From an uncultured Clostridia bacterium (GTDB lineage: Bacteria > Bacillota > Clostridia > Christensenellales > Aristaeellaceae), in contig CAKUCE010000035.1 in NCBI GenBank assembly GCA_934643535.1, positions 1 to 16,796 on the forward strand: a stretch of 16,796 bases of DNA, given 5' to 3'. Below the pieces are notes generated by a model, which worked only from the letters and a program-made list of their open reading frames with translations, did no database searches and was not told the origin of the DNA. Made by a program: the position numbers and the translations under genes. Position 1 is the stretch's first letter; every line of letters starts with the position of its first letter. Positions 6,074 through 13,488 of the stretch are shown here, piece after piece.

Positions 6074-6516
6074 TGGGACGCGTGATCGCTTTGGATGTGG
6101 GCGACGTGCGCATCGGCGTAGCCGTGACCGATCCCACGGGGACCATTGCCCAGCCGCTGGAAGTATACAGGCGGGTCGGCTATGGGCCGGACTGCCGGTA
6201 TGTACAGGAGCTTTGCCGCCGTTTCGACACCGTGACGGTGCTGCTGGGCCTGCCGCTGAATATGGACGGCACCCGGGGCGGACAGGCGGAAAAGGCGCAG
6301 GCTTTCGGCAAAGTGCTGTCGGACGCCGGGCTGGACGTGCGCTATCAGGACGAACGAATGACCACCGTCACCGCCGAGCGGGTGCTGATCTCCGGCAGCG
6401 TCCGCCGGGAAAACCGGAAGCAATACGTGGACAAGCTGGCCGCGGCGGTGATCCTGGAACAATGGCTGGCCTCGCAGAGCGGGGCGGCGGAAAGAGGAAT
6501 GAACCATGGCGAATGA
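6073..6516 (+). CDS. ruvX: RuvX/YqgF, putative pre-16S rRNA nuclease
   Basis: RuvX (YqgF) is an RNase H-fold protein thought to trim the 5' end of pre-16S rRNA. The fold's first acidic motif is ALDVGDVRIGVAVTDPTG near the start; the middle has GLPLNMDGTRGGQA, and the C-terminal part has the second set of acidic residues in DERMTTVTAERVL and VDKLAAAVILEQWL. The product is 147 residues. It begins one base inside the ireB stop (TGATG) and overlaps the next gene by 11 bases, so the cluster is tightly coupled, as in the yrzL-yrrK-yrzB order of Bacillus. Confidence 0.94.
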   Translation: MGRVIALDVGDVRIGVAVTDPTGTIAQPLEVYRRVGYGPDCRYVQELCRRFDTVTVLLGLPLNMDGTRGGQAEKAQAFGKVLSDAGLDVRYQDERMTTVTAERVLISGSVRRENRKQYVDKLAAAVILEQWLASQSGAAERGMNHGE

Positions 6517-6832
6517 AGAAAACAACAATCTGGTACAGCTGCAGGATGAAAACGGCAACGACCTGAACTTTGAACACCTGATGACGCTGGAGCATGAGGG
6601 CAATTACTACGTGCTGCTGGAGGCCACCGAGGATATGGATGACTGCAAGGAAGGCGAAGCCGTCATCCTGAAGATCATCCGCGACGAAGAAAGCGACGAG
6701 GACGTTTACGCCACCATCGAGGACGAGGACGAGTTCAACGCCGTGTTTGAAAAGTGCATGGCCGCCATGGAAGAAGAGGACGCCATGGCCGATGCGCTGG
6801 AGCTGGAACCCGACGAAGACGACGAGGAGTAA
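6506..6832 (+). CDS. DUF1292 / UPF0473 acidic protein (YrzB-like)
   Basis: A 108-residue, very acidic cytoplasmic protein of the DUF1292 family, whose role is unknown. Family-like segments are NLVQLQDENGNDLNFEHL, YVLLEATEDMDDCKEGEAVI and IEDEDEFNAVFEKC. The last 20 residues are almost all Asp and Glu. AAAGAGGAATG-type bases inside the end of ruvX place its ATG at 6506. Its constant company with ireB and ruvX across Firmicutes is the main hint to function. Confidence 0.9.
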   Translation: MANEENNNLVQLQDENGNDLNFEHLMTLEHEGNYYVLLEATEDMDDCKEGEAVILKIIRDEESDEDVYATIEDEDEFNAVFEKCMAAMEEEDAMADALELEPDEDDEE

Positions 6833-6835
6833 CCC

Positions 6836-7375
6836 ATGCCGAGACTGCTGGGCAAGCACATTCAGCTGCGGGAATACCAGGCGGACGATCTGGAAGCCAT
6901 CTGCCGCTGGGTCAACGACGAGGCCACCACCTGCTTCCTTTCCACGGCCTACTGGCCGCCCCAGACCCTGGTGGATACGGAAGAATTTCTGCAGCGGATG
7001 CTTCAGAGCAGCCACAATGCCTTTAATTTTGTCATTGCGGATCGGGAGGACGGGCGCTATCTGGGTCAGTTGGATCTGTTCACCGTGGACTGGCGGCTGC
7101 GCTGCGGCAAGCTGGGCATGGTGATCGCCAGTGCGGAAAACCGGGGACGGGGGCTTGGCACGGAAGCGCTGCTTCTTCTGGAAAAGCACGTCTTTCTGAC
7201 GCTGGGGCTGGAACGGCTGGAGTTGGAGGTCCGCATGGACAACGCCGCCGCCCGCCGCTGCTATGAACGGGCCGGTTTTCGGCTGGAAGGCGTGAAGCGC
7301 CACGCCTTTTTTGCAGACGGCGCTTTCTGTGATGTGGGGATGATGAGCATCCTCCGGGAAGAATATGGCCGGTAA
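6836..7375 (+). CDS. GNAT family N-acetyltransferase (RimJ/RimL-like)
   Basis: A 179-residue acetyl-CoA-dependent acyltransferase; the substrate is not known. The N terminus (GKHIQLREYQADDLEAICRW) is the usual RimJ/RimL-type opening. The acetyl-CoA loop is visible as SAENRGRGLGTEAL (about residue 100, matching the Q/R-x-x-G-x-G/A pattern), preceded by the LGMVIA strand, and the C-terminal motif VRMDNAAARRCYERAGFRLEGV is classic for the family. It begins 3 bases after yrzB and ends the operon, with a terminator 27 bases on. Ribosomal-protein, polyamine or small-molecule acetylation are all possible. Confidence 0.88.
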   Translation: MPRLLGKHIQLREYQADDLEAICRWVNDEATTCFLSTAYWPPQTLVDTEEFLQRMLQSSHNAFNFVIADREDGRYLGQLDLFTVDWRLRCGKLGMVIASAENRGRGLGTEALLLLEKHVFLTLGLERLELEVRMDNAAARRCYERAGFRLEGVKRHAFFADGAFCDVGMMSILREEYGR

Positions 7376-7401
7376 CGCGGCGCTGCTGAAACGCATATCC
7401 T

Positions 7402-7452
7402 ACACCATCCCTTGTTTTTCGGCTTTCGCCGCTTCGAGGGATGGCGTTTTTT
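7402..7452 (+). terminator. Intrinsic terminator of the ireB operon
   Basis: Arms 7402-7412 (ACACCATCCCT) and 7437-7447 pair with one mismatch, an inner stem CGGC/GCCG (7420-7423 with 7428-7431) adds to it, and six T follow at 7447-7452. Confidence 0.87.
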
Positions 7453-7482
7453 CGTCTGAAAGCCGCCCCCATCGGGCCAGTA

Positions 7483-7512
7483 TTGACTTTCGGGCAGAAA
7501 ATCGGATAGAAT
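7483..7512 (+). promoter_or_regulatory. Sigma-A promoter of the aspartate kinase gene
   Basis: TTGACT at 7483-7488, an 18-bp spacer, and TAGAAT at 7507-7512. The leader of about 40 bases holds only a small hairpin (CGGAG 7520-7524 with CTCCG 7535-7539), too short for a lysine riboswitch. Confidence 0.65.
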
Positions 7513-7560
7513 AAAACCTCGGAGGCAGCTAGCTCTCCGTGATTTGGAGGAAACAATTCC

Positions 7561-8880
7561 ATGGGAAAAATCGTGGTCAAATTCGGCGGCAGTTCCCTGT
7601 CGGACGCGGCTCAGTTTCGGAAGGTGCGCGATATTATCCGAATGGATCCGCGCCGCTGCTACGTGGTGCCCAGCGCCCCCGGACGGCGTTTTCCGGAAGA
7701 TGAAAAAATCACCGACCTGCTCTACCGGACCTACCGTGCCAGGAAAAACGGTGAAAATATCGAACCGATCTTTCAGCGGGTGCGGGAGCGCTACCTGTCC
7801 ATCGCGGAAAAACTGGGGCTTTCCTTCCCCATCGACCGGGAGCTGGACGAGGTGGATCGGCTGATCCGGGAAGGAGCCAGCGAAGACTTCTGCGCCAGCC
7901 GGGGCGAATATCTCAACGGCCTGCTGCTGGCGGACTATCTGGGCTTTGCCTTTCTGGATCCGAAAGATCTGGTGTTTTTCAACGACGACGGCACTTTTGA
8001 CAGCGAACGCACCAACAGCGTGATGGCCGAAAAGCTGAAGGCCGTTCCCCAGGCCGTGATCCCCGGTTTCTACGGCAGCATCCGGAACGGCGAGATCCAT
8101 ACCTTCTCCCGGGGCGGCAGCGATATTTCCGGCTCCATCGTGGCCCGGGCCGCCTACGCCGAGCTTTATGAAAACTGGACGGACGTGAACGGCTTCCTGA
8201 TGGCCGATCCTCATCTGGTGCCCAACGCCCGGCCCATCCGCCACATCACCTACCGGGAGCTGCGGGAGCTGAGCTATATGGGCGCGACCGTACTCCATGA
8301 GGACAGCGTTTTCCCCGTCCACCGGGCGGGCATCCCCACCAACATCCGCAACACCAACGCCCCGGAGGAGACCGGCACCATGATCACCCACGGCGCGGTG
8401 GAGGAACCCAACCCATACGTCATCACCGGTATCGCGGGGCGGCTGGGCTTCAGCGTCATTTCCGTAGAAAAGGCCATGATGAACGGCGAGGTGGGCTTCG
8501 GCCGCAAGGTGCTGCAGGCGGTGGAGGAGTTCGGCCTTTCCTTCGAGCATATGCCCACGGGCATCGACACCATGTGCGTGGTGCTTTCCACCTCCGAGCT
8601 GGAGCCGGTGAAGGAACAGCTGACCCGGCGCATCTGGGAGACCACCAATCCCGATACCCTGACCATTCACGATAATATGGGCATCATCGCCACTGTGGGC
8701 CGGGGCATGGTCCACAACCCCGGCACCGCCGCCCGGCTGTTCACCGCCCTGAGCCGCTATCACATCAACGTCCGCATGATTGATCAGGGCAGCAGCGAGC
8801 TGAGCATTCTGGTGGGCGTGGACAGCGGGGAGTTCCAGCAGGCCATTCGGGCCATTTACGACGAATTTGTTTCGGAATGA
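7561..8880 (+). CDS. lysC: Aspartate kinase with tandem ACT domains
   Basis: Phosphorylates L-aspartate, the first step toward lysine, threonine, methionine and diaminopimelate. The amino acid kinase domain has KFGGSSLSDAAQFRKV at the N terminus, the GEYLNGLLLADYLG helix, GFYGS, and the SRGGSDISGSIVA glycine-rich substrate loop. The LSYMGATVLHEDSV segment follows before two regulatory ACT regions (about residues 305-370 and 380-439) that usually bind lysine or threonine for feedback. The 439-residue length fits the monofunctional AK III-like class. GGAGG at 7546-7550 precedes the ATG. Bases 8878-8880 (TGA) overlap a possible ATG of the next gene. Confidence is high for the enzyme and lower for the lysC symbol, because paralogues are common in Firmicutes. 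Confidence 0.93.
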   Translation: MGKIVVKFGGSSLSDAAQFRKVRDIIRMDPRRCYVVPSAPGRRFPEDEKITDLLYRTYRARKNGENIEPIFQRVRERYLSIAEKLGLSFPIDRELDEVDRLIREGASEDFCASRGEYLNGLLLADYLGFAFLDPKDLVFFNDDGTFDSERTNSVMAEKLKAVPQAVIPGFYGSIRNGEIHTFSRGGSDISGSIVARAAYAELYENWTDVNGFLMADPHLVPNARPIRHITYRELRELSYMGATVLHEDSVFPVHRAGIPTNIRNTNAPEETGTMITHGAVEEPNPYVITGIAGRLGFSVISVEKAMMNGEVGFGRKVLQAVEEFGLSFEHMPTGIDTMCVVLSTSELEPVKEQLTRRIWETTNPDTLTIHDNMGIIATVGRGMVHNPGTAARLFTALSRYHINVRMIDQGSSELSILVGVDSGEFQQAIRAIYDEFVSE

Positions 8881-8909
8881 TCGTCTTTTCCCACAAAGGA
8901 GCGATGAAG

Positions 8910-10553
8910 GTGCATTCATTTTTCCGGCACGATCATTGGCAAAGCAAGGCACACCGCGCATGGTTTTTCCTGTGCGCGGTGTGTTTAGCGTTTTACGGAG
9001 CCTATGTGCTTTATTTCAGTCAAAGCGATTTTCTGACCGGGGGCGTACAGACCGCCGCGACCGTTCTCTGGTTCCTGCTTTTCAGCGCGGGGCTGTTTCT
9101 GCTGTTCCTGTGGGCCTGTTCCCGGCTGCGGCCTGCGGCGGCTCAGGAGAAAGCTTCCTTTGACCTGCCGGTGTTCTTCGGCGGCGCCGCCCTTGCCCTT
9201 TTCGTGCTGGGGTTTGCCTTCCTCGGCTGCTATCCCGGCGGGGTCAGCTACGATGCGGCCAATCAGTGGCAGCAGGCCCAGAGCGGACAGTTCAACAACT
9301 GGCACCCGGTATTCCATACGCTGCTGATCTGGCTGGTGACGCGGGTCTATCAGCATTACGGCTTTGTGGTGCTCGTCCAGATCGCCGGCTTTTCGCTGGC
9401 GCTGGGATATGCTGCGGCCTCTGTGCGCCGCACCGGCGCGCCCCGCTGGCTGTGCCTTTCGTGCGCCGGTCTGGCTGCGCTGATGGAGCCCGTTCGGAAC
9501 ACGATGATGTACGTCGGAAAGGATAACGCCATGACCATCGGCTGTTTGCTCCTTTTCGGGCAGACCGTCCAGATGATCCGCACCCGGGGCGCGTGGCTTT
9601 CGAAGATCCGCAACGCCCTCTGCTTCGGGCTGGCGCTGGCCTTCACCACCCTGGTGCGGCAGAACGGCTTCCTGCTGACCCTTCCGCTGGGCCTGCTGGC
9701 CGCCGGGTGCTACTTCCGCAGGCAGAAAAAAGGCGTGCTGACGGGCGTGCTGTGCTGCCTCGTCTGCCTCGTATTGATCCAATGCGGGCTGTACAGCCGG
9801 CTGGACATCGTCTATCCCGACAACACGCTGGAAGAGGCCGTGGGCCTGCCCATGACCCTGCTGTGCAACGCCCGCCAGCAGGAGCCGGAGCTTCTGGATG
9901 GCGAGACACGGACGTTTCTGGATTCTCTGGCCGACGAGGACGGCTGGCAGAACGTCTACCGCCGGTCGGACTATAATTCCATCAAGTTCACGTTCTTCCG
10001 GGAAAAAATTCAGTCCCAGACGATGACGAGCCTGCTTTCCATGGCCGCCCGGACGGCGGCGGCAGATCCCCGGCTGGCTTTCGAGACCTTCAACGAAGTG
10101 ACTGGGCTGGTATGGGACGTGTCGGGGCAGGATCGCAGCTATCAGCGGGTGACCAATTCCGGCGATCTGGACGTCGCCCAAAAAGCCCCCCGCAAATTTC
10201 ACGCCGTCGGTCAGGCCGTGACGGACGTGCTGGCCGCGCCGCTGGAATTTCTTCCCCTGCGCTGGCTGAGCCGGAATACCGGCGCGCAGCTGCTGCTTCT
10301 GCTGCTTGCGACCTTGTGGGCGCTGTATCACGGCGGCACGGAGCGTCTTCTGCCGGTTTTCCCTCTCCTGTGCTACTGTCTGGCCACCATGCTGCTGCTC
10401 TGCGGGCAGGACGCGCGGTTTTTCTCCTTTGCGGCGGCCCTGACGCCTTTGTGCCTGTGCGCCCAGTTCTTCCTGCCTTTTCCCGAAAAAACCGGCTTTT
10501 CGGCCAAAACTCCCGAAAAGAATCGTGAAAAAGACGTAACAAAGTTTTCTTAA
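8910..10553 (+). CDS. Polytopic membrane protein, GT-C glycosyltransferase-like (DUF6020 type)
   Basis: About 547 residues with roughly ten or more hydrophobic helices: one near residue 20-40, one at 50-75, one at 88-108, then several between 150 and 310, and a last group at 435-520. After the third helix comes CYPGGVSYDAANQWQQAQSG and NNWHPVFHTLL: an extracytoplasmic loop with an acidic residue (about D115) and HP, the layout of GT-C lipid-linked glycosyltransferases. A soluble segment (about 315-430, with a DIVYPD start) lies between the helix groups. Donor and acceptor are unknown; polyprenyl-phosphate sugars and a cell-wall polymer are typical. I chose the GTG at 8910 because AAAGGAG (8895-8901) is 8 bases away. 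An ATG at 8877 overlaps the kinase stop (ATGA) but lacks a ribosome site, and the ATG at 8904 is only 2 bases from it. Confidence 0.68.
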   Translation: MHSFFRHDHWQSKAHRAWFFLCAVCLAFYGAYVLYFSQSDFLTGGVQTAATVLWFLLFSAGLFLLFLWACSRLRPAAAQEKASFDLPVFFGGAALALFVLGFAFLGCYPGGVSYDAANQWQQAQSGQFNNWHPVFHTLLIWLVTRVYQHYGFVVLVQIAGFSLALGYAAASVRRTGAPRWLCLSCAGLAALMEPVRNTMMYVGKDNAMTIGCLLLFGQTVQMIRTRGAWLSKIRNALCFGLALAFTTLVRQNGFLLTLPLGLLAAGCYFRRQKKGVLTGVLCCLVCLVLIQCGLYSRLDIVYPDNTLEEAVGLPMTLLCNARQQEPELLDGETRTFLDSLADEDGWQNVYRRSDYNSIKFTFFREKIQSQTMTSLLSMAARTAAADPRLAFETFNEVTGLVWDVSGQDRSYQRVTNSGDLDVAQKAPRKFHAVGQAVTDVLAAPLEFLPLRWLSRNTGAQLLLLLLATLWALYHGGTERLLPVFPLLCYCLATMLLLCGQDARFFSFAAALTPLCLCAQFFLPFPEKTGFSAKTPEKNREKDVTKFS

Positions 10554-10557
10554 TTGC

Positions 10558-10587
10558 TTGCGTTATTCTTTACATTTATGTTACAAT
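10558..10587 (+). promoter_or_regulatory. Extended -10 promoter of the RsbW-like/sigma operon
   Basis: TACAAT at 10582-10587 is preceded by TG at 10579-10580 (extended -10, TGnTACAAT); a modest -35, TTGCGT, lies at 10558-10563 with an 18-bp spacer. The region just after the membrane protein stop is clearly AT-richer than its surroundings. No SigB- or SigF-type element was recognised here. Confidence 0.52.
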
Positions 10588-10631
10588 TATGGCTATCCTT
10601 GGGTGTTTCGCCGGAAGGAGGCAAACTGACT

Positions 10632-11012
10632 ATGGACAGGCCCCACGAAATGACGCTGCGATTGTCCGCGCGGCAGGAGGACTGGCTGATTGCCCGCATG
10701 GCTTTGAGCGGGCTGGGCATGCTGGCGGGATTGGACGCCGATCTGATCGGCGATTTGCAGACCGCCGTCAACGAATGCTGCGACTGTCTTCTTCATCAGC
10801 CTGTCACCCCCGAAATATTGGTACTCAGCGCCCACGCGGGAAAAGGCCGGCTTCAGTTCTGCTTTTCCGCCGAAGGAACAGCCGGGCAGGGCCCGGAGGA
10901 CGCGCTGGACGGGGAGATCGCCCGCTGTGTGCTGGAAACGCTGCTGCCGGAGGTGCGTCTGGAAACCGACAAACGCGGCGTGTACAGCATTTGCGGTTCT
11001 TTGGCAGAGTAG
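10632..11012 (+). CDS. Degenerate RsbW/SpoIIAB-like ATPase-fold protein, putative anti-sigma factor
   Basis: 126 residues encoded directly before a SigB/SigF-type sigma factor, in the rsbW-sigB or spoIIAB-sigF order. DLIGDLQTAVNECCDCLLHQ (about residues 37-56) lines up with the N-box helix of RsbW and SpoIIAB (pattern A-V-x-E-A-x-x-N-A-x-x-H). However, the ATP/Mg-binding Asn is replaced (Cys or Asp, one residue shorter), and the later D-x-G-x-G box is not recognisable in the LQFCFSAEGTAG stretch. The fold can therefore be proposed but kinase activity is doubtful. It may still bind the sigma factor. Start ATG 10632 has AAGGAGG at 10615-10621. No SpoIIAA/RsbV-type antagonist lies next to it. 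The family assignment rests on one helix and on context. Confidence 0.55.
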   Translation: MDRPHEMTLRLSARQEDWLIARMALSGLGMLAGLDADLIGDLQTAVNECCDCLLHQPVTPEILVLSAHAGKGRLQFCFSAEGTAGQGPEDALDGEIARCVLETLLPEVRLETDKRGVYSICGSLAE

Positions 11013-11024
11013 GCGGTGGCTCCG

Positions 11025-11759
11025 ATGAAAGACGAGCAACTGTCACAGGGCCTGCGCGAATATGCCGAGACCCGGGACCGGGAGCTGCGCGACCGTCTGT
11101 TTGAAGGTCTGCTTCCGCTGTCGAAGGCCATTGCCGCCAAGTTCACCGGCCGGGGCGTTCCCCGGGAGGATCTGGAACAGGTGGCGGCCATGGGACTTCT
11201 GAAGGCGCTGGAACGCTATGATCCTGAACGGAACCTGCGCTTCGTTACCTACGCGGTGCCCACCATCACCGGCGATCTGCGCAACTATCTCCGGGACAAG
11301 GGCAGCCTGGTGCGCGCTCCCCGGGACGCGCGGCAGCGCCTGTATCAGATGGCGCGGCTGCAGGAGCGTTTCGAGCAGGAGCATCTGCGCACCCCCAGCG
11401 CCATGGAGCTGGCGCAGGAAATGGGCATTACCCCCGAGGAAATGATCGCCCTCATCAATCTCAAGCGCCAGACGGAAGTGGTATCGCTGGACGCTCCGGT
11501 AGATGAAACCGGCGAGACCGGTCTGGCCGATCTGCTGGGTGAGGACGACCCGGAGCTGGAACGTCAGGAACGCGGCCAGTGGATGGAATGGATTCTGAGC
11601 CGTGTCACCCCGCAGGAAAAACAGCTTTTGCTCCTGCGCTATGAGGAGCGGCTGGGCCAGCGGGAGACGGCCAAACGGATGGGCGTTTCCCAGATGCAGG
11701 TTTCCCGCATGGAGCGCCGGGTGCTGGAGCGTCTGCGCGCCATGGAAGGCGCTCGCTGA
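11025..11759 (+). CDS. SigB/SigF/SigG-family RNA polymerase sigma factor
   Basis: An alternative sigma-70 factor of 244 residues without region 1. Region 2 runs about residues 25-100: LPLSKAIAAKFTGRGVPRED, LEQVAAMGLLKALERYDPER, FVTYAVPTITGDLRNYLRDK, and RAPRDARQRL leading to region 3. Region 3 follows (TPSAMELAQEMGITPEEMIA), and region 4 has TPQEKQLLLLRYEERLGQRE and AKRMGVSQMQVSRMERRVLE. The PTITGDLRNYLRDKG-LVRAPR wording is closer to SigB than to SigG. The ATG at 11025 follows a weak GGCGGTGG; a GTG at 11016 is the alternative. It lies 12 bases after the RsbW-like gene. In B. subtilis sigG stands upstream of ylmA-H/divIVA, so a sigma gene in this place has precedent. Whether the organism sporulates cannot be told from the window. 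Confidence 0.88.
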   Translation: MKDEQLSQGLREYAETRDRELRDRLFEGLLPLSKAIAAKFTGRGVPREDLEQVAAMGLLKALERYDPERNLRFVTYAVPTITGDLRNYLRDKGSLVRAPRDARQRLYQMARLQERFEQEHLRTPSAMELAQEMGITPEEMIALINLKRQTEVVSLDAPVDETGETGLADLLGEDDPELERQERGQWMEWILSRVTPQEKQLLLLRYEERLGQRETAKRMGVSQMQVSRMERRVLERLRAMEGAR

Positions 11760-11812
11760 CCGCAGCGCCCTATGGAAATACGGTAGAATTCACAGAAGGA
11801 GGGAGAACGGCG

Positions 11813-13453
11813 ATGCAGCAGGATCCGAATTTTTACGGTCAGGGCGGAGCGCCCGCCGGCTTTTCGCCCAACGCCGTTCCGCCCCAGAACGGCCAGCCTG
11901 CGGACGGAACCTTCGCGCCCCCCTACGGCGCGGTTCAGCCCGGCGCCTTTGTGCCGCAGGGCCAGCCCTTTGATTATACGCAGCAGATGCCGCCGGTCAT
12001 GCCGGGCTACGCAGTCCCGGATCCCGCCCAGCAGACGCCGCCTTTTCAGCAGCCGGGAGCCTTTGTGCCGCAGAGCGGCGTTTATGGCCAGCCCATGCCG
12101 GACTTCAGCCAGCAGACGCCCCCCGTCATGCAGCCGGTGGATTTTTCCCAGCCCATGCAGGGCGGAGCCTTTGTGCCGCCCAACGTTCCCCCGCAGATGC
12201 CCCCCATTCAGCCCAACCCCTACAATCAGCCGGGAAAAAAGCTTAAAAAGCCGAAAAAGCCCCGGAAGCCGGGCGGCGGAAAACGGGTGCTGGCGCTTCT
12301 TCTGGGCGCGGCCGTCATCGGCGGCGGCGTTTATGCCTACAGCCGCTTCGGCTCCGGGCAGCGGGCCGCCACCGCTACGGTAAAGGCCAGTTCCATCGGC
12401 ACCACCTATACCGGCGACGCGCTGATCGTCCGCAACGAAACAGCTTTCGATGACGAGGGCGTTCAGTCCATCGAATACGTGGCCCAAGAGGGCAGCGTGG
12501 TCTACAGCGGCGATATTCTTTGCTATGTGTATTCCACCGGCTACAGTACCGCCGAAATGACCGCCCTGCAGAACGACCGGGACGCCATCAACGACTATCA
12601 GCAAAGCCTTCTGGCCAGCGAAACGGACTTTGACCAGCGCATGGAGCGGCTGAAAAACGACGTGCTGGAACGGGGGCTGGAGGTGCGCAGTCTGGTGCAC
12701 GGTGCGCGGGGCAATCTGACCAATCAGGAGCAGATTCTGGCCACGGCCATCACCCAGCGGCAGGACTACTTCCGCACCAAATATTCCACCGATATGCGCC
12801 TGAACCGCCTCTATGACGATGAGGCCACGCAGGAAAAGCGCATCGAAAGCTGGATCAAGCCCAAACGGGCCATGCAGCAGAGCATCGTCAGCTTCTACAC
12901 CGACGGTTTTGAATATGCGCTGACCCCCAGCGCCTACGAAAGCTATACGCCCTCTGAGGTGCGCTCCATGATCAACGGCGTAAAGCCCGACCGGGGCACT
13001 GCCGCCCGGGGCCGCACCGACCTGTACCGGCTGGTGAAGGAGGGCAACTACGCCGTCCTGATGCTGGTGAAGAACGACACGTGGAGCCCTCGGGACGGAG
13101 ATACCTACAAGCTGGTGCTGGAACAGTTTTCCAGCACGGTGGTGGACGCGCAGGTGCTGTCCTCCACCCGTTCCGGCGGCGAGCTGCTGGTGCGGCTGGC
13201 CGTGCTGGGCGATGTGTCCGATGTGCTGTATATGCGCACCTGCCGGGCTCAGCTGGGCGAATATGTGGATTGCATGGAGGTGCCCTCCCGGGCGCTGTAC
13301 ACCCAGAACGACGCGGTGGGCGTGGTCATCGTCACCGAGTCCGAGCCTCTGTTCGTGCCGGTGACGGTGCTGCGGGAAGAAGGCGGCAAGGCTTACGTCA
13401 CCTCCATCCGAACCGGCTACCTGACAGACGGCATGACCGTGCGTCTGTTCTGA
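11813..13453 (+). CDS. HlyD-family membrane adaptor-like protein with Pro/Gln-rich cytoplasmic tail
   Basis: 546 residues. Residues 1-140 are low-complexity (Pro, Gln, Phe, Tyr, Gly) with GAFVPQ or GAFVPP recurring at residues 44, 82 and 118. Residues 142-158 are Lys/Pro-rich (KKLKKPKKPRKP), then one membrane helix at about 159-177 (VLALLLGAAVIGGGVYAYS). By the positive-inside rule the tail is cytoplasmic. Outside come a biotinyl-lipoyl-like segment (about 187-242, EGSVVYSGDILCYVY), a long helical coiled-coil region (about 246-345), and beta-rich domains to the C terminus (VPSRALYTQNDAVGVVIVTE is the usual HlyD 'P-x-x-A-l' strand). HlyD-like genes beside yggS-sepF are found in other Clostridia as I recall, so a role at the envelope or septum rather than in export is possible. 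No ABC transporter lies nearby. AAGGAGG at 11796-11802 supports the ATG. Confidence 0.72.
   Translation: MQQDPNFYGQGGAPAGFSPNAVPPQNGQPADGTFAPPYGAVQPGAFVPQGQPFDYTQQMPPVMPGYAVPDPAQQTPPFQQPGAFVPQSGVYGQPMPDFSQQTPPVMQPVDFSQPMQGGAFVPPNVPPQMPPIQPNPYNQPGKKLKKPKKPRKPGGGKRVLALLLGAAVIGGGVYAYSRFGSGQRAATATVKASSIGTTYTGDALIVRNETAFDDEGVQSIEYVAQEGSVVYSGDILCYVYSTGYSTAEMTALQNDRDAINDYQQSLLASETDFDQRMERLKNDVLERGLEVRSLVHGARGNLTNQEQILATAITQRQDYFRTKYSTDMRLNRLYDDEATQEKRIESWIKPKRAMQQSIVSFYTDGFEYALTPSAYESYTPSEVRSMINGVKPDRGTAARGRTDLYRLVKEGNYAVLMLVKNDTWSPRDGDTYKLVLEQFSSTVVDAQVLSSTRSGGELLVRLAVLGDVSDVLYMRTCRAQLGEYVDCMEVPSRALYTQNDAVGVVIVTESEPLFVPVTVLREEGGKAYVTSIRTGYLTDGMTVRLF
11945..12181 (+). repeat. Imperfect 36-38-codon repeats in the HlyD-like tail
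   Basis: GCCTTTGTGCCGC recurs at 11945, 12059 and 12167, i.e. 38 and 36 codons apart, always in frame, each followed by Gln/Pro-rich stretches with QQTPP or PPVM. This looks like internal duplication of a disordered segment. Confidence 0.7.
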
Positions 13454-13488
13454 CCGATCCACCAGATTTCAAAGAGGAGGGAGAAACC

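Noticed and set aside
7513..7560. A lysine riboswitch ahead of the aspartate kinase gene
   Set aside because: The leader after the promoter is only about 40 bases with one small hairpin, far too short for the lysine aptamer.
7261..8961. A 566-codon minus-strand open frame across the aspartate kinase
   Set aside because: It is a GC-rich antisense shadow of a fully supported enzyme, crosses the terminator at 7402-7452, and resembles no protein family.
10483..10503. CCGAAAA/TTTTCGG hairpin as a terminator after the membrane protein
   Set aside because: It lies inside the coding region and is followed by CCAAAAC, not by a T run.
11760..11812. A separate promoter for the HlyD-like gene using TAGAAT at 11784-11789
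   Set aside because: No -35-like bases lie 16-18 bp upstream, and no SigB/SigF-type element was recognised; read-through from the sigma gene is simpler.
11639..13462. A 607-codon minus-strand open frame across the HlyD-like gene
   Set aside because: It is a His/Gly/Arg-rich shadow frame; the plus-strand gene has a ribosome site, membrane helix and family strands.
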